15,487 bases of DNA. It comes from Cytophagales bacterium. GTDB taxonomy: Bacteria; Bacteroidota; Bacteroidia; Cytophagales; Cyclobacteriaceae. Shown here in pieces: positions 1-7,372 of this stretch. The notes below the pieces were generated by a model, which made no database searches, had not been told where the DNA came from, and was given only the letters and a program-made list of their open reading frames with translations. The DNA is taken from positions 1 through 15,487 of the forward strand of contig DNTA01000206.1 in NCBI GenBank assembly GCA_003500135.1, in the 5' to 3' direction. Position 1 is the stretch's first letter. Every line of letters begins with the position of its first letter. Made by a program: the position numbers and the translations under genes.

Positions 1-1
1 C

Positions 2-373
2 GCCCAGGAAGCCCAGCGCTATTACAAAAGCCTCATTAAGGTTGAACAGTGCTTTCGTACGTTCAAATCAGACCTGGACATACGCCCCATCCGGCACAGG
101 AAGGCAGGCCGTATCAGGGCCCATATCTACCTCAACTTTCTAAGTTTGTGGTTGGTGAAGTATATCGAGAAAAGATGGCGCAGCAAGGGGATACGGTGTG
201 AAGTACCTGATAAGCTCAAGGAATGGGACACGCACCTGATGCTGCATGAAATACGGGATAAGCTCAATGGCCAGCCCATTGAACTGCAATGGAATCAAGG
301 GCCTCTGGCCAAACAAGTCTTTAAAGAGGTGCAGGATTTCGGTGAAATGGGGCAGCAGTTACCTCATTTGTAG
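2..373 (+). CDS. IS4/IS1634-type transposase, C-terminal part (5' end outside window)
   Basis: The frame is open from base 2 to the stop at 371-373, so the true start lies upstream of the window. The residues at the left edge read Y-Y-K-S-L followed by E-x-C-F-R-T-F-K and then R-P-I-x-H and A-H-I-Y-L. This order (Tyr, Glu, Phe-Arg, Lys, then R-P-I-x-H and a hydrophobic helix) is the late DDE segment of IS4-superfamily transposases, most like the IS1634 group, with the catalytic Glu in V-E-Q-C-F-R. The last 70 residues are a lysine-rich C-terminal extension without recognised motifs. The catalytic Asp residues and the left inverted repeat would be upstream and cannot be seen, so I cannot tell whether the element is intact. 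The following gene appears to be interrupted by it. Family call fairly sure; subgroup less so. Confidence 0.8.
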   Translation, partial: AQEAQRYYKSLIKVEQCFRTFKSDLDIRPIRHRKAGRIRAHIYLNFLSLWLVKYIEKRWRSKGIRCEVPDKLKEWDTHLMLHEIRDKLNGQPIELQWNQGPLAKQVFKEVQDFGEMGQQLPHL

Positions 374-438
374 CCACTACATCGCCATTTTGAGGAATAT
401 GAGTTAAATCAATAATCGATCAAAGGATAACAGACTTC
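374..438. mobile_element. Presumed right end of the insertion element and junction with the interrupted gene
   Basis: These 65 bases separate the transposase stop from the GTG of the next gene. The frame of the downstream gene is open backwards to a TGA at 400-402, which suggests that the element ends somewhere near 390-405 and that host coding sequence begins there. The terminal inverted repeat and target duplication cannot be confirmed, because the left end of the element is outside the window. The exact boundary is an inference. Confidence 0.35.
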
Positions 439-3039
439 GTGCGGCTGAATTATAATCAAAAAACATGGGTGGCAAAGGTGAGTCCGATTTGGGGTACCGA
501 GCTGTTCATGGTTGTCATGTATGATAAAACCATCAACTACTACAAAGACGCCAGGGTCATCTTTTTTGGTTTTATCTTTTTGCTGAGTACAATGATACTG
601 GTTGTTTCGTACAGCTTTATAGTTAGAATTACCAAGCCGACATTTAATATTCTCAATATCAGGCGGTTCAGTTTCAGTTGGCTTACGTATAATCCAAATA
701 ATTATTATCGATACAATGTATTGATCACCTGGTTTTGCCTGCTTTTTCTAATTAGTGTTTTGGCTACTGTATTTATCGATTCCGTCGATACGGCATTGTT
801 TCATGTCCTTTATCTGTTAAGTTTTCTCAGTCTGCTGGCCAGCGCATTATTGACGAAAAAGACCTATTTAATTCGTCATTTTTGGTGGAAAGAGAATCGG
901 CTGGTTACCTATCAGCTGATCATTTTTGCGTTGATCAATATTTCGATTATCGTATTCATAATCAACAAAATATATTGGCCGGAAGGACGTCATACCACGG
1001 GTTATGAAATTTTTATGTTGATGTACCCATTGCTTTCATTATTGATGCTGAATTCGATCAGGGATACTTCAAAAAGGCTCTATAAATATCATTATGTTCA
1101 CGAGGTTGATACGGGTAGTCTGCCTTTATTGCCCTACCGGTGGATTAAATTTGAAAATACTTATAAGCAATATCTTATTTTCTTCTTTATGTGGCTTTTG
1201 CTTATTTCTTTGGGCCCAACCGTACTTTTTTTCAAGGTCAGCTACCTGTCGGAAAACAGGTTGTGGAATAAATGGCAGCAAATGCATTTAGTGGAAGACT
1301 GGCTGGAACAGCGTCATGAAGGTATTAGAAACACTTCGTCTTTGAAAATGGATTCAATTTGCTTGATAGAGGTCGCAGAGGACCAGAAATATGACCATAA
1401 TTTAATTACGAATGAAAGTATAAATGAGCTGACTATTGATAAGAGGATATTGAAAGATCTCCGCATGCCAGTTACGGGAAATAAGGAAGACATGAGTGGT
1501 TTCCTCTTTGAAAACGCCACAGATAGTTTGTATTTCTGGAAAGAAGATACGCTTTTCTACCATGATGCGATTGATCAAAAAATGATCAAGGTGAGCCCAT
1601 CCGAATATAATTTTGAAAAATTGATCACCAATAAATCCAGCATAGCGCTATGGATTGCACTTATCGTTTTTTTGGCAATTGCCTACCAGGCTATGCGTTA
1701 CCTGATCAATATGATTTTTTATTCAGAACCAAGTAATCATTTACTCAATATTAATCCCGATCTGAATGAACTGATCAACCAGGTAGATAGTGACCGAAAC
1801 ATTCTAATAGTGGGCTACGACAGCAACGAAGCGTTACGAAAATACCAGGCAAATTGGCCTGAATATGAAATTGTAAGTTTGCTTGACGAAAAACAGGTCG
1901 AGAAAATTGTGGAACATTCATATTTGTCATCTGGTAAACGAAAAAAGTTCATCTTTTTAAATTTTGATTACATCAATGGCGGCCTGAAAGAATTTAAAAA
2001 TGTAGTGGAGGTATTGCAAAAACTAAGCTTGAGACGTGAACATAAAGTTGTATTGGGTTGTGCCACAGATATTGATGTTTTAAGGCATAAATTGACTGCT
2101 AAAATCAAACAGTCGCAGTATAGCGAAGATGATAAAAAAGAGCAACAGTGGCTCATTACCAGGCTTGATCAGTTATTGGCAGATTATATGGAAATGCAAT
2201 TGCCACTGGTTTACCTGGAAAATTGTGCTGATGAAAACCGGATAAAACGGCAGAAGGATATCAGAGAACATGTGGTACTCGATGATTTCATAAAAAGGGA
2301 ATTGAGTTATGGCTATTTTCTACACGATATAAGGTGCAATGCCTACATCGATAAAACGATCGCAGCAAGTAGCGATGACATTTATAGAAAAAAGGACCTT
2401 TGGAAAGTAAATATAAGGGAGTCTTTAAATGAGCTGCTCCTCTTTTATTGGAAAAAACTCCGCGGTAAAAATCCAAGGAGGACCTGGCGACCTGTTAAAT
2501 CGATTCTTGATTTCAACTATGAAAATATGCTGATGACCCCCGGTGCAGCCGACGAGCTTCGCAATCGAAAAGAAAACATCGTGCTGCGGGTAAATAATAT
2601 TGCCGAGAATTACTACCAGTATTTATGGAATAACTGTTCTGCTGAGGAAAAGCTCATTCTCTATGACCTGGCTGAAGATGAGATCACTAATTCAAAAAAC
2701 AGGTATGTATTGAAAAAACTGATCAAAAAAGGTTTGATTATCCATGATAGCAAACTTCGGATTTTCAATCTGAGCTTTAGAAATTTTATAATGACATTCA
2801 CCAGAAAAGACGAAGCAACCATGCTGGAAAGTGCAGCACGTTCAAAAGGCCGTTGGAATAATTCAAGGCTTATCCTACTCACGATAATTTTATCTGCTTT
2901 GATATTCATGTTTATTGCCGAGCAAAGCATTATTGACAAGGCCCTCGGTTTGTTGTCGGCGTCAATCGCCATATTGCCCGCCCTTTACAAACTTTTCGAT
3001 AGTTTATTAAAAAGTTCGACTGTAAAACCTGATGCCTAA
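439..3039 (+). pseudogene. Large multi-pass membrane protein, probably N-terminally truncated by the adjacent IS
   Basis: I do not recognise a named family. The 866-residue reading starts at a GTG, but the frame continues upstream without a stop to 403. The first ~35 residues resemble the end of a periplasmic sensor domain of the Cache type (W-G-T-E-L-F-M-V-V before the first membrane segment), so a larger N-terminal part is probably lost. Hydrophobic segments lie near residues 38-62, 92-114, 118-138, 158-176, 189-205, 242-267 and 402-424, with a polar loop of about 135 residues before the last. Residues ~425-810 look soluble. They include N-I-L-I-V-G-Y (454-460) without a Walker A Lys, a Walker B-like K-F-I-F-L-N-F-D (503-510), a sensor-like V-V-L-G-C-A-T-D (537-544), and a winged-helix-like stretch at ~724-786. 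Two more membrane helices close the protein (811-826, 831-852). An inactive P-loop/STAND-like output domain is my inference. It may still be expressed from the GTG. Confidence 0.55.
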
Positions 3040-3054
3040 ATGATTGGGATCGTT

Positions 3055-3090
3055 TTGATCCTTGTAATATAGTGTTAACTTTACACTATA
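3055..3090 (+). promoter_or_regulatory. Bacteroidetes-type promoter candidate inside an 8-bp inverted repeat
   Basis: TTG at 3055-3057 is followed after 18 bases by TAACTTTA at 3076-3083, close to the Bacteroidetes pattern TTG-N19-TAnnTTTG. The -7 element sits in the loop of a perfect 8-bp inverted repeat, TATAGTGT (3068-3075) and ACACTATA (3083-3090). A dyad straddling a -7 box would suit an operator. Transcription would start near 3090. The next protein start is 210 bases away, beyond a terminator, so the promoter would serve a short transcript rather than the 3301 gene. Confidence 0.4.
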
Positions 3091-3166
3091 AACCTCAATG
3101 AAACGCTGCATTCTTAAAGATTGGTTCATTGTTTAAATTAAAAGCGCCTACAGCAGGTGCTTTTTT
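3090..3166 (+). ncRNA. Possible small RNA between a promoter candidate and an intrinsic terminator
   Basis: A promoter-like element ending at 3083 and a terminator ending at 3166 bound about 77 bases with no convincing gene. A 12-codon reading (ATG at 3099, stop TAA) exists but looks like chance. Within the stretch AATGAA (3097-3102) can pair with TTCATT (3125-3130), giving a loose 5' hairpin before the terminator stem. I recognise no known RNA family, and it is not a tRNA. The terminator could equally be the natural end of the large gene that stops at 3039, which would make this only a 3' untranslated region. Confidence 0.3.
3141..3166 (+). terminator. Intrinsic terminator
   Basis: AAAGCGCCT (3141-3149) pairs with AGGTGCTTT (3155-3163), nine pairs including one G-T, across a 5-base loop. 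It is followed by an unbroken T-run to 3166. It can end transcription of the large upstream gene and of any small RNA starting near 3090. Confidence 0.75.
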
Positions 3167-3258
3167 GTTGATTTAACCCTCATAAAAGCGCTTAGGGGCA
3201 TTTCAATCTGAACGATCAATATATTGGTTAATTTCCGCAATTTTTGCCAAAACATATC

Positions 3259-3266
3259 TAACTTTA
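3259..3266 (+). promoter_or_regulatory. -7 element candidate for the AIM24 gene
   Basis: TAACTTTA lies 35 bases before the ATG at 3301 and resembles TAnnTTTG. The nearest upstream TTG (3244-3246) is only 12 bases away, too close for a standard -33 box, so the call rests on the -7 element alone. The same eight bases occur at 3076-3083. Confidence 0.25.
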
Positions 3267-3300
3267 ATCCATCGAAAAATTAAACCAAACTTCTAATATT

Positions 3301-4089
3301 ATGAAATCGCATGTAATCGATTATGAAATTATTGGTGATGATCTGCAGGTAGTTGAAGTAGAACTTGATCCTTCAGAAACGGTGATCGCTGAAGCCGGGG
3401 CAATGAACTGGATGGATGACCAAATTGCATTTGAAGCAAAAATGGGAGATGGATCCAAGCCGGACAAAGGGATTTTTGGCAAACTACTGGATGCGGGAAA
3501 AAGAATTGTAACAGGCGAGTCTCTGTTCCTGACACATTTTACAAATATTGGCAGCGGAAAACGTCGGGTAGCTTTTGCTGCACCTTATCCGGGTAAAATA
3601 GTCCCCCTGGATCTCGCATCATTAGGAGGTGAGGTCATTTGTCAAAAAGATGCATTTCTATGCGCAGCGCTAGGCGCCGAAGTATCAATTGAGTTTTCGA
3701 AAAAAATCGGAGCAGGTTTCTTTGGTGGAGAAGGATTCATTTTACAAAAAGTCCGTGGTGATGGAAATGCCTTTTTGCACGCCGGAGGAACTGTGGTAAA
3801 AAAGGGGCTCAACAACGAAGTGCTAAAAATAGACACTGGCTGTATTGTGGGTTTTACCAGGGGTATCGACTATGATATACAAAGGGCTGGCAACCTCAAA
3901 TCCATGTTTTTCGGAGGCGAGGGTCTGTTTCTTGCAACTTTGAGAGGTACGGGAACTGTATATCTTCAAAGCCTGCCATTTAGCAGACTTGCAGACCGGA
4001 TCATACAACATGCGCCTAAAATGGGTGGTTCTGATAAAGGAGAAGGCTCTGTTTTAGGCGGATTGGGAAGGTTAATGGATGGAGATTAG
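3301..4089 (+). CDS. AIM24 / TIGR00266 family protein
   Basis: The 262-residue product has the typical length and Gly-rich beta-repeat pattern of the AIM24 domain family (TIGR00266). Recognisable stretches are A-E-A-G-A-M near residues 30-35, the repeated F-F-G-G-E-G (about 140-145 and 201-206), and L-H-A-G-G near 160. The fold is a trimer-forming beta-barrel-like domain in characterised structures. The yeast relative Aim24 acts in mitochondrial inner-membrane organisation, but the bacterial role is not established. There is no signal peptide or membrane helix, so it should be cytoplasmic. It stands alone: a terminator separates it from the gene before it, and the next gene is convergent. The ATG at 3301 is the natural family start. 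The tail after residue 245 ([15 protein letters not shown]) is a flexible Gly-rich end. Confidence 0.9.
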   Translation: MKSHVIDYEIIGDDLQVVEVELDPSETVIAEAGAMNWMDDQIAFEAKMGDGSKPDKGIFGKLLDAGKRIVTGESLFLTHFTNIGSGKRRVAFAAPYPGKIVPLDLASLGGEVICQKDAFLCAALGAEVSIEFSKKIGAGFFGGEGFILQKVRGDGNAFLHAGGTVVKKGLNNEVLKIDTGCIVGFTRGIDYDIQRAGNLKSMFFGGEGLFLATLRGTGTVYLQSLPFSRLADRIIQHAPKMGGSDKGEGSVLGGLGRLMDGD

Positions 4090-4180
4090 ATGTAGGATAA
4101 TTAAGCAATAGGGCAATCACATCCCTTGATGCACCTATCCCTCATTTATGATTAATATAGCATTTTAATAATCATTTGCC

Positions 4181-4206
4181 AGTGGCTGACATGCGCGTCA
4201 GCCACT
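4181..4206. terminator. Perfect 10-bp hairpin between convergent genes
   Basis: AGTGGCTGAC (4181-4190) and GTCAGCCACT (4197-4206) form a perfect stem with a 6-base loop. It lies between the 3' ends of the AIM24 gene (4089) and the reductase gene, whose stop codon (4198-4200) is within the right arm. Neither side has a clear T-run, so it is not a textbook intrinsic terminator. A bidirectional 3'-end stabiliser or terminator is the most likely role. Confidence 0.55.
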
Positions 4207-4716
4207 AATTATGATATTCATTAAGTCGTCTGGCTCCTTCATTTGTTTCGTGCTCAGGTTGTCTTGATCATTCAGTGAAAAATAAGACTGAGAAATGAAA
4301 TTCATGCCAAGGTATTTGGCAGTAGAGCGAAAGGGTTCGAAAAAGCCACTTATCACCCTTTCATCTGCACCACAGCTGATAACGGCCATGGATTTCCCTC
4401 TTAGTTTTCGGCCGAGGTCCTTTTCAATTCTCAGCAGATCGCTGAAACGATCGAAAAATACTTTCATTATCCCACTCATAGTATACCAGTAAACCGGTGT
4501 TACCATGATCAAAACATTATAGTCTTGAACTACATTTCGAATAAGTGGCAAAAAATCGTCTGATCTGTTTTTATGCTCATAATCGAAATGTCCGATTTGA
4601 TATTTTTGGAGTTCAATATAGGCCAAGACGTAATTATCTTTTAAATAATTGGCAATCACGCTGGCGCTGCCATTTAATCGTGAACTGCCTGATATGATGA
4701 CGGTTGAATCGGGCAT
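4198..4716 (-). CDS. Flavodoxin-fold NAD(P)H-dependent oxidoreductase (NADPH-dependent FMN reductase family)
   Basis: The 172-residue product opens with a beta strand and the phosphate-binding loop G-S-S-R-L-N-G-S (residues 10-17). It continues with T-P-V-Y-W-Y-T-M-S (73-81), the flavin-ring loop of this superfamily, and then K-x-F-F-D-R (85-90). Length and motif order match the small FMN-binding reductases of the PF03358/PF02525 clan, which transfer electrons from NAD(P)H to flavin, quinones or other acceptors. The substrate cannot be predicted. It is cytoplasmic and monocistronic, convergent with the AIM24 gene and divergent from the small lipoprotein, with which it shares an 87-base AT-rich upstream region. 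The last residues are short after the final helix, so the C-terminus is slightly abbreviated compared with typical 180-200 residue relatives. Confidence 0.85.
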   Translation of the reverse strand: MPDSTVIISGSSRLNGSASVIANYLKDNYVLAYIELQKYQIGHFDYEHKNRSDDFLPLIRNVVQDYNVLIMVTPVYWYTMSGIMKVFFDRFSDLLRIEKDLGRKLRGKSMAVISCGADERVISGFFEPFRSTAKYLGMNFISQSYFSLNDQDNLSTKQMKEPDDLMNIIISG

Positions 4717-4732
4717 TATTTGTTGGCTTAAA

Positions 4733-4781
4733 TAAAAATATTAATATTTGGAGGTGAATACTTTAAACGATTGTAATTTTA
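4733..4781. promoter_or_regulatory. Divergent promoter region with 14-bp palindrome
   Basis: Between the reductase (minus) and the lipoprotein (plus) lies a perfect 14-bp palindrome, AAATATTAATATTT, at 4736-4749. A -7-like TAATTTTA (4774-4781) is 22 bases before the lipoprotein ATG, with a TTG at 4748-4750 (23-base spacing, longer than usual). On the other strand TATTTTTA (4740-4733) could be a -7 element for the reductase. The AT-richness makes chance matches likely. Confidence 0.25.
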
Positions 4782-4803
4782 ATGAACAAATAATGGAAAA
4801 ATC

Positions 4804-5028
4804 ATGAAAAAATTATTGTACATCCCCATTATTTTTATGCTTGCCTGGGCCTGTGGTACTAAAAGTGATAAAGCGTCATCTACCGAATCAACGGACACAA
4901 CAATTTCAGCGGAAGAAATGATCAACGAAACTGAAATTGAAGTGATGGATACTGTTCAGGATATAAAAGATGCCGAAGAAATAGAGGAAGAAACGGAAGA
5001 TCCTACAGATACACTGTTCCAGGAATAA
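4804..5028 (+). CDS. Small, very acidic lipoprotein
   Basis: The 74-residue product starts with K-K and a hydrophobic stretch ending in L-A-W-A-C, with Cys17 as the likely lipidated residue. The lipobox has Ala at -3 and Trp at -2, which is off consensus but common enough in Bacteroidota. The mature 58 residues carry 20 Asp/Glu against three Lys, many Ser/Thr and no predicted globular core. It is therefore probably a disordered acidic tail anchored to a membrane. No family is recognised. It is followed by an intrinsic terminator at 5128-5155 and has its own upstream region, so it is likely a single-gene unit. It could bind cations or act as a periplasmic or surface spacer, but nothing in the sequence shows this. 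Its being a real gene is supported by the coherent signal sequence. Confidence 0.7.
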   Translation: MKKLLYIPIIFMLAWACGTKSDKASSTESTDTTISAEEMINETEIEVMDTVQDIKDAEEIEEETEDPTDTLFQE

Positions 5029-5127
5029 AAATTCTGGTATCCGGTTACAAAAATGATTACAGAGGAACCTCATTTACACGGTTCTCAAAAAAAAGAAAAT
5101 ATCCATTAACATTCCAATAATGCCATG

Positions 5128-5155
5128 GCCCGGCTAAAAGCTTTGGGCTTTTTTT
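5128..5155 (+). terminator. Intrinsic terminator after the lipoprotein gene
   Basis: GCCC (5128-5131) pairs with GGGC (5145-5148), and an inner GCT/AGC pairing around AAA extends the stem with small bulges. Seven T residues follow (5149-5155), then a further T-rich stretch. It separates the lipoprotein from the dehydrogenase gene that starts at 5195. Confidence 0.65.
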
Positions 5156-5194
5156 ATTTTCTTTGGCATTTCATTTTGAACAGTCTTTTTAATA

Positions 5195-5992
5195 ATGACA
5201 AAAGTTGTATTGATCACAGGTACTTCATCGGGAATTGGTAAGGCAACTGCCGAGTATCTCGGTAGAAAAGGTTATAAGGTATACGGAGGAAGCAGGTCTG
5301 GTAAGGAAAATGAATGGTTTACTGCCTTAAAACTGGATGTTACTGACCAAGCCAGCATTGATGAAGCCATTTCAATCATCACAAAGGAAGAAAGCCGTAT
5401 TGATGTACTTATTAACAATGCCGGAATTGGTCTGGCAGGACCCATTGAGCGGAATAAGCCTGAGGATGTAAGAAAAATATTTGAAACCAACATCATCGGT
5501 GTCATGCAGATGTGCAGCGCCGTAATGCCGGTAATGAGAAAATTGGGAGGAGGTAAAATTATTAATGTCAGTTCAATAGGATCGGCAATGGGATTGCCGT
5601 ATCGAGGTGTGTACAGCGGCAGCAAGGCAGCGCTGGATATTATTACGGAAGCTTTGCGTGTTGAAGCAGATCCACAGAATATTAAAGTTGCGTTGGTGCA
5701 TCCCGGTGATGTCAAAACAGAAATTAATGACCACAGACTTATATCGGCCATGGAAGATGATGATGTGTATGGTGAAGCCTTTCAACATGCCCATCAAACA
5801 ATGAATGAGCATGTGAGCCATGGTATACCTGCAGAAAGTTTCGGACCCCTTATGGAACGTATAATTAAATCGGGGAAACCCAAAATACACTACTACAATG
5901 GATTTTTTATTCAGAAACTTTCAGTCAGGCTAAAAAGGTATTTACCAACCCTTTGGTTTGAAAAAATGATAAAACGCTACTATCAGGTGTAA
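5195..5992 (+). CDS. SDR family NAD(P)-dependent oxidoreductase
   Basis: This is a classical short-chain dehydrogenase/reductase of 265 residues. The cofactor loop T-G-T-S-S-G-I-G is at residues 8-15, D-V at 48-49, N-N-A-G at 74-77, the catalytic Asn at 99, the Ser in I-N-V-S-S (126 or 127), and Tyr140-x-x-x-Lys144. All catalytic positions are present, so the enzyme should be active on an alcohol or carbonyl substrate, which cannot be told from sequence. The Ser-Arg-Ser after the second strand (33-35) would fit NADP(H) preference. The C-terminal ~40 residues are basic and aromatic (K-L-S-V-R-L-K-R-Y), as in SDRs that touch membranes or lipids. The symporter gene begins 21 bases after its stop in the same direction, so the two are probably co-transcribed. 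The ATG at 5195 fits the usual short N-terminus. Confidence 0.9.
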   Translation: MTKVVLITGTSSGIGKATAEYLGRKGYKVYGGSRSGKENEWFTALKLDVTDQASIDEAISIITKEESRIDVLINNAGIGLAGPIERNKPEDVRKIFETNIIGVMQMCSAVMPVMRKLGGGKIINVSSIGSAMGLPYRGVYSGSKAALDIITEALRVEADPQNIKVALVHPGDVKTEINDHRLISAMEDDDVYGEAFQHAHQTMNEHVSHGIPAESFGPLMERIIKSGKPKIHYYNGFFIQKLSVRLKRYLPTLWFEKMIKRYYQV

Positions 5993-6013
5993 AATTTAAC
6001 AGAATATTTTCGT

Positions 6014-7372
6014 TTGGATCAGATAAAACAAATCACGGAGGCATTCAGTGCATTTATGTGGGGTACGCCACTGCTTATACTATTGCTCGGAGGAGGCATC
6101 TTTTTTCTGGTATATTCGGGACTAACGCCTTTCAGGTATTTTGGACACGCCTGGATGGCGCTCACCGGCAAGTTCGACAAACCCGATGAAACCGGTCAGA
6201 TCACGCATTTCCAGGCACTATCAACTGCACTTGCAGCCACAGTAGGCATGGGCAATATTAGTGGAGTTGCTGTGGCTATAGCAACGGGTGGGCCCGGAGC
6301 GGTATTTTGGATGTGGGTAAGCGCCATCGTAGGTACCGCAACGAAGTTTTTTACCTGTACATTAGCCGTTATGTACCGGGGTAAAGATGATCAGGGAGAA
6401 ATACAGGGTGGTCCGATGTATGTCATCACCGAAGGGCTTGGCCCAAGATGGAAACCACTAGCAGTTTTGTTTAGTCTTGCATGTTTAGTAGGTGTTTTAC
6501 CTATTTTTCAGGCCAACCAGTTGTCTGCGGCTGTTAAGGATATCCTCATACATCCGTCAGGAATAGAAGCTTCCTGGCAATTGAATTTGATAATGGGTAT
6601 TATCATCACCGCATTAGTGGCTATTGTCGTCATTGGCGGTATCGAGCGCATTGCCAACACCGCTGGCAAATTGGTGCCGGCGATGGTAGTTTTATATTTT
6701 ATTATGGTTATCTCCGTGTTGGCAATGGAATCAGATAAAATATGGCCTTCGCTGGTTCTGATTATTGATGATGCCATGACGGGTGATGCAGCCCTGGGAG
6801 GCGCTTTGGGCGCCTTGATTATCACTGGCGTGAAGAGGGGCACCTTTTCCAATGAATCCGGTCTCGGAACAGCGCCCATGGCACATGGTGCAGCAAAAAC
6901 CGACGAGCCGGTAAGGGAAGGAATGGTAGCCATGTTGGGGCCTTTTATTGATACAATTATTGTGTGTACCCTTACGGCTTTAACCATAATAGCAACGGGC
7001 GTATGGCAAAGTAGCGAGGCCAATGGCATAAGACTTACCACCGAAGCATTTAGCATAGGCCTGCCTGGGTTTGGGCATTATTTGCTGGTCATTTGCATTA
7101 CAATTTTTTCACTCACCACCATGTTTGCCTATCCCTATTATGGGATGAAAGCTTTTTCTTTTCTGTTTGGCACAAAGTACACCAAAGCATATGCGTGGTT
7201 TTATATTCTTTCCATTCTCATAGGGGTGTCGGTATCACTTGATGTAGTGATCAACCTTATAGATGGAATGTACGCCACCATGGCTATTCCAACGGTGATT
7301 TCTGCAATTATGCTTTCTCCTAAAGTGAGAACTGCGGCAAAGGATTATTTTAGAAGGCTAAAGGAAAATTAA
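6014..7372 (+). CDS. Alanine/glycine:cation symporter (AGCS) family protein
   Basis: A 452-residue inner-membrane transporter of the AGCS family (PF01235), which imports alanine or glycine with Na+ or H+. Diagnostic stretches are W-G-T-P-L-L-I-L-L-L-G-G-G (16-28), F-Q-A-L-S-T-A-L-A-A-T-V-G-M-G-N-I-S-G-V (66-85, substrate and ion site region), G-P-G-A-V-F-W-M-W (93-101), G-G-P-M-Y (132-136) and F-S-N-E-S-G-L-G-T-A-P (about 279-289). About ten to eleven hydrophobic helices are visible. The start is set by the in-frame stop of the preceding gene at 5990-5992. Within that limit the TTG at 6014 gives the family's usual short N-terminal helix before the first membrane segment, while the first ATG (6056, residue 15) would cut it. 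Convergent with the next gene, sharing four bases. Confidence 0.92.
   Translation: MDQIKQITEAFSAFMWGTPLLILLLGGGIFFLVYSGLTPFRYFGHAWMALTGKFDKPDETGQITHFQALSTALAATVGMGNISGVAVAIATGGPGAVFWMWVSAIVGTATKFFTCTLAVMYRGKDDQGEIQGGPMYVITEGLGPRWKPLAVLFSLACLVGVLPIFQANQLSAAVKDILIHPSGIEASWQLNLIMGIIITALVAIVVIGGIERIANTAGKLVPAMVVLYFIMVISVLAMESDKIWPSLVLIIDDAMTGDAALGGALGALIITGVKRGTFSNESGLGTAPMAHGAAKTDEPVREGMVAMLGPFIDTIIVCTLTALTIIATGVWQSSEANGIRLTTEAFSIGLPGFGHYLLVICITIFSLTTMFAYPYYGMKAFSFLFGTKYTKAYAWFYILSILIGVSVSLDVVINLIDGMYATMAIPTVISAIMLSPKVRTAAKDYFRRLKEN

Noticed and set aside
3047..3061. GGATC-GTTTT-GATCC hairpin just after the large gene's stop
   Set aside because: Only five pairs and no T-run; the stronger terminator at 3141-3166 explains the end better.
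3099..3137. 12-codon ATG reading in the putative small RNA
   Set aside because: Too short and without ribosome-binding or family support; kept only as a note under the small RNA.
5062..5086. Hairpin GAGGAACC / GGTTCTC followed by an A-run
   Set aside because: On the plus strand it lacks a T-run, and on the minus strand the T-run precedes rather than follows the stem. It also has a bulge, so it was not called a terminator.
5272..5751. 159-codon minus-strand open frame
   Set aside because: It lies opposite the dehydrogenase catalytic region and is a shadow of that gene's codon pattern.
6508..7056. 182-codon minus-strand open frame
   Set aside because: It is antisense to the middle of the alanine/glycine symporter, whose motifs are clear, and its own translation has no domain pattern.
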